Source: Nematopogon swammerdamellus
Lineage: Eukaryota; Arthropoda; Insecta; Lepidoptera; Adelidae
DNA length: 64,000 nucleotides
Assembly (NCBI GenBank): GCA_946902875.1
Contig: OX336338.1
Span: forward strand, 11,213,971-11,277,970
Direction of reading: 5' to 3'
The notes below the pieces were generated by a model. That model ran no database searches and was not told the origin of the DNA. It saw only the letters and a program-made list of their open reading frames with translations. Made by a program: the position numbers and the translations under genes. This document shows, one piece after another, positions 60,928 through 64,000 of this stretch (the first letter of the stretch is position 1; the number at the start of each line of letters is the position of its first letter).

Positions 60928-61114
60928 CTGCACACAATGCACAACCGCGCACATCATTCCACATGCCCGCCAACACTCACCTCACCTCACCGCACCATGG
61001 GCCATGTTCGCCCCTTGCCGCTAGAGGCCACCGCACCATTGGTAAACGCAAAGCACAGCGTGGTCGTTCTCTCTTCAAGATTCCTTTGATGTGTGCCACA
61101 ATAAAACCACCAAC

Positions 61115-61516
61115 CACCGGCTTCTCATGCGAGAGGTCCAAGGTTCGAATCCGGTCGGCTGTGTGCGTTCACACAATGATATTTGTGTATCAATGAGTTT
61201 TTTCTGACGAAAAAATTTACGTGCATACCTACACCTGCTGCTTCACCGTTCGGAACCGGTGTAAAACTGTAGGTCCCTTCCCTTACCCCTCCTTAGGTGG
61301 TAGGCTCTGAATTGTAGCCGACTGGATTGGACCACCGTACTGGATGTATGATGGCCGCATAGCAGCCTCGGTTGTGTTCTCCTCTAGTCCAGTTTAGCCA
61401 GCAATCCAGGGAAGTCTCCGATGTGGCACCTACCTTCTCGGAGGTGATATTGGCTGGTCGGAGCATGTGCTTTGGCCCCTCCGACTCAGCCACTCATACC
61501 GGATTACAAAAAAAAA
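61115..61516 (+). mobile_element. SINE-B copy with SINE-A-like insert
   Basis: It starts inside the tRNA-like head (CCGGCTTCTCATGCGAGAGG, GGTTCGAATCCGG) and follows SINE-B to 'CATACCGGATTACAAAAA'. It also holds 'AAACTGTAGGTCCCTTCCCT', typical of SINE-A. Confidence 0.82.
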
Positions 61517-61809
61517 CATCTCACTAGTCAGGAAGGCAAGTTTTAGAGTTTTAGGTTTACGTCAATAAAATATTTTCCCAATGTCTTAGTGATTCTATTC
61601 ATGCATTATGTATTCGTGCATCGCACACGTTATCTCGTTGTATTATTTAGGTAGTATAGGTACCCATATAATGTTATATAAATATAACCCACATGAGTAC
61701 GGACGGAGTATCTCTTAATGAAGGCAACCAGTTGGCGAACACATGTTCATGGCCGAACTTTAGCGGGAATGAAACAAAAACAAAAAAAAATCTCCATGGA
61801 TCGAGAGGA

Positions 61810-62600
61810 GAAGACGGGACGCGCGCGGCGGGCGGCACGGTGCGGCGTGCGGCGCGGGAGGATAGATGCCGCCGCCATTCGCCAGAAGCATATAATGATG
61901 TAGTCTGGTGGAATGAACATTTTATCGAGTCGATAGTTTTTTTTTATATATCAAAGCGTATCAACAACTCGTGGTGTTGTGGTTTCGTTCCGCGCCGCCG
62001 GCCGCCGCCGCCTCCGCCGCCGCCGGAGCCGACCTAAACGCGCATTTTTCATTGGTCGATTACTTACCTACTTTGCTGCCGTTTGCTGACTATTTTTTTT
62101 TATTGATACCAAAATGGACCAATCGCGAAAATTCAAGTAACCGGAAATATGCGAAGCATTAAAAAATCCACTGTACAGGTACAGAGAAGGGTACATTACA
62201 ATTTGTCATTTCTAGCAGTTCCAATCGCACGGCAGCTGTCGCCTTGATTGAAATCGCCAGGTCTGCTAGAAATGGCAGGAACACACTTTTCGTGGAACTG
62301 TGTGTCAACGTTCAGTAGTTACCTACGTAGCTGCAGCGCAATCGAGAATACTAATCTACTTGCTAGCACCTACTACGAGAGAGCAAGAGCACCTATATCT
62401 GAAACATGTTTCGACGTCGAGATTATGAAAAAGTTCTTCGGGATTATTCTGTCTTATTTTCATATTTTCCAGGCTGGTTGTCACCAGGCGCGCAGCCGCG
62501 CCGCCGCCTCCGCCGCCGGCCGCGACCGGATGGCGCGCCCCGCCCGCCCCGCCCCGCCCCGCGCTATCGCTCAGGATGCTGTGCAAATAGGTCGCTGACT
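61810..62600. other. GC- and CpG-rich patches in the 5' intron
   Basis: Two GCC/CCG-rich blocks (61990-62035 and 62485-62575) and a GCGC-rich block (61815-61880) stand out in AT-rich DNA. The second ends in CCCCGCCC-type words. They could be regulatory sequence near the LanA start or just GC-rich repeats. I find no LN-encoding exon here. Confidence 0.35.
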
Positions 62601-63604
62601 GATAGCGACTACTATCGGGAACGGGGTTCAGACAAAGTTCACACTTTGTACATCGCGCCTTTTAATTTATCTTTAAATTCTTCGTCTTGTTACCACATAG
62701 GCAAGGCACTAACATAAGTAAGTAGGCGATCTTAGAAGTTAGATGAATATGTAGGTAGGTAGGTACGTATTAAGATCTAGTTAGGGTTAGGTAGATACCA
62801 GTTAGTTACATTCTCCTAATACTCAACCCAGTCGGTCCACACTTGGAACAATCTAGAGTATCTAGGTAGGTTCTCAGGGCACTGCGGGCGGAATAAAAAC
62901 GCGAGGTTTTTTTTCCGCAATTTTTGTAACTGTGTAGGCACCTACCTATGAAAATTATATGAATAATGAGTGGTCCATCCAAGAAAGAGTTGCGAGAATT
63001 TGCGCAGCTACCGCTCCCGCTTCACACGCCCCTACCATAAAACAAATAAGTGCGAACATTGTTCATCCGCAGAGGGTTCCGTTTTCATTCACTTTTTGAA
63101 CGCACGCAGAGCTTCGTGCCACGGAGGTTGCGTCGTAGCTGTTGTGTAGTATTATTATTTTTCAAATAAGTTTTCAAGGCGTACCTACCTAATAATGAAT
63201 GACTAAATGGACTAGTGAATGAATTTTTTTGATTGAGCCTTACGTTCCTTCCGGAATAATCGCCTCGGGCTGCTCGCGAGACAGACACCTGAATGAAATA
63301 TCTTGTAAGGGTCCTGCCTGCTAGCGTGGCCACAGAATCTGTGAGCGTGGCAGGCTTCAGACAGAGACGAGGACAGAACTCTATAAACCAACTTTATTAA
63401 AAAATCCCTTATTCTTGAGAAAACATTTCAAGAGTAGTTTGTGATTTTTTAATCGCCTCGCCAATTTAAGTGGACGTCATATTAACACCAAACACCATTG
63501 TTGAAAAATATTTTCTAAGATTTTCCATATCCGTTTTACAATATATGGAGCAGTTTTGTAATGTTCCCATTTCCGTTTTAAAGAACTTAAAAAAATTAGG
63601 ACTT

Positions 63605-63664
63605 CAAAGAGTTTGTATTACGTTACGTCGTCGCTGCGCTCAGCGACGTAATACAAACTCTTTG
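63605..63664. mobile_element. 60-bp palindromic hAT-like mini-element (family P1)
   Basis: It has perfect 19-bp arms starting CAAAGAGTTTGTATTACGT and an inner hairpin (CGCTG-CGCT-CAGCG). Flanks TAGGACTT and GAGGACTT agree at seven of eight bases. A GCC-rich patch follows at 63710-63760. Confidence 0.8.
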
Positions 63665-63884
63665 GAGGACTTAAGGAATGCAATAGATGCAAGTTTGCAC
63701 TTGCTATATTGCCGCCGCCGCGCCGCCGCGCCGCCGCCCGCGCCGCCGACTGGCGGATTATACTGTGTAAGTATCAATGCTCGAGTGTACCTACATATTT
63801 CTTGCCTTGTTCATGAAATGAAGTTTTTAAAAGACGCTCAGCGTTTTCAAGATCAGACCTAGGTACAGTTCCCGGCAGCAAATA

Positions 63885-64000
63885 ATGCGTGTCGGGATTT
63901 AGAAAGAGACAATCCGGTTGTAGAGCGTCTCGTCACTGTCGCACAGAGAGAGACGTGCGAGTTCGTGCGGCAGTGACGATACGCTCTACAACCGGATTGT
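63885..64000. repeat. Foldback MITE, hairpin family F1 (copy 3, cut by window edge)
   Basis: It starts 'AGCAAATAATGCGTGTCGGG', has 'CAATCCGGTTGTAGAGCGTC' in the left arm and its inverse running off the right edge. The outer sequence AGCAAATAATGCGTGTCG also flanks copy 1, which extends the family's true end. Confidence 0.82.

Noticed and set aside
62356..62586. Gly/Ala-rich minus-strand frame as the first exon of LanA
   Set aside because: It has no signal peptide, no LN motif and no splice phase that fits exon 1. The composition reflects GCC repeats.
63238..63292. Candidate small exon on the minus strand with good cattcag acceptor and gtaagg donor
   Set aside because: The encoded VSVSRAARGDYSGRN does not resemble the N-terminal part of LN, and the length does not keep phase with exon 1.

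Overview
This window is animal nuclear DNA, very probably from a moth or butterfly. It is AT-rich and crowded with short dispersed repeats. Its single protein-coding gene is split into 53 recognisable exons, all on the minus strand, encoding the laminin alpha chain (LanA, the insect alpha-3/5 type). The lepidopteran call rests on the insect-like laminin sequence and on repeat ends familiar from that order (for example 'GCCCGCGGCTTCGCTCGC' followed by 'TGAAATTCGTATT', and tails with 'GACGGACGGACAGACGG'). I cannot name the species.

The gene runs from right to left. The exon at 60781-60927 lies inside the laminin N-terminal (LN) domain. The signal peptide and the first part of LN are not visible, and probably lie beyond the right edge. 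Exons to about 53.2 kb finish LN. Exons from 53.3 to 42.8 kb encode the first run of laminin EGF-like (LE) repeats. Exons from 42.9 to 36.3 kb encode the long domain between the LE blocks. Exons from 36.0 to 33.8 kb encode more LE repeats. Exons from 33.5 to 31.8 kb encode the laminin IV (L4) domain. Exons from 31.9 to 15.3 kb encode the third LE block. Exons from 15.4 to 6.5 kb encode the coiled coil that joins the beta and gamma chains. Exons from 6.1 to 1.2 kb encode LG1 and most or all of LG2. LG3-5 and the stop codon lie beyond the left edge. I placed exon edges by hand from splice sites and reading phase: the 53 exons sum to 8,922 nt, or 2,974 codons with no phase conflict. All introns between them have GT-AG ends except one GC-AG intron (donor at 10017-10018).

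The introns hold the rest of the content. There are at least two tRNA-headed SINE families, one carrying a 5S rRNA-like promoter segment. There are fragments of non-LTR retrotransposons, three TTAA-flanked groups of piggyBac-like remnants, mariner-like MITEs, and a 2-kb mariner-derived inverted repeat. There is a 1.5-kb element with inverted tandem arrays, many foldback hairpins, a 0.4-kb polypyrimidine tract, and a 164-bp tandem duplication. The largest intron (17694-27129) is almost entirely repeats.

The most unusual signal is a set of tiny, nearly perfect palindromes of 32, 40, 53 and 60 bp. Each is flanked by an 8-bp direct repeat (8/8 or 7/8 identical), the footprint expected of hAT-type transposition. 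They fall into two families by end sequence. For one, the other arm of a long inverted repeat supplies the empty site within this window. No second protein-coding gene, CRISPR array, rRNA gene or intact tRNA gene was found.
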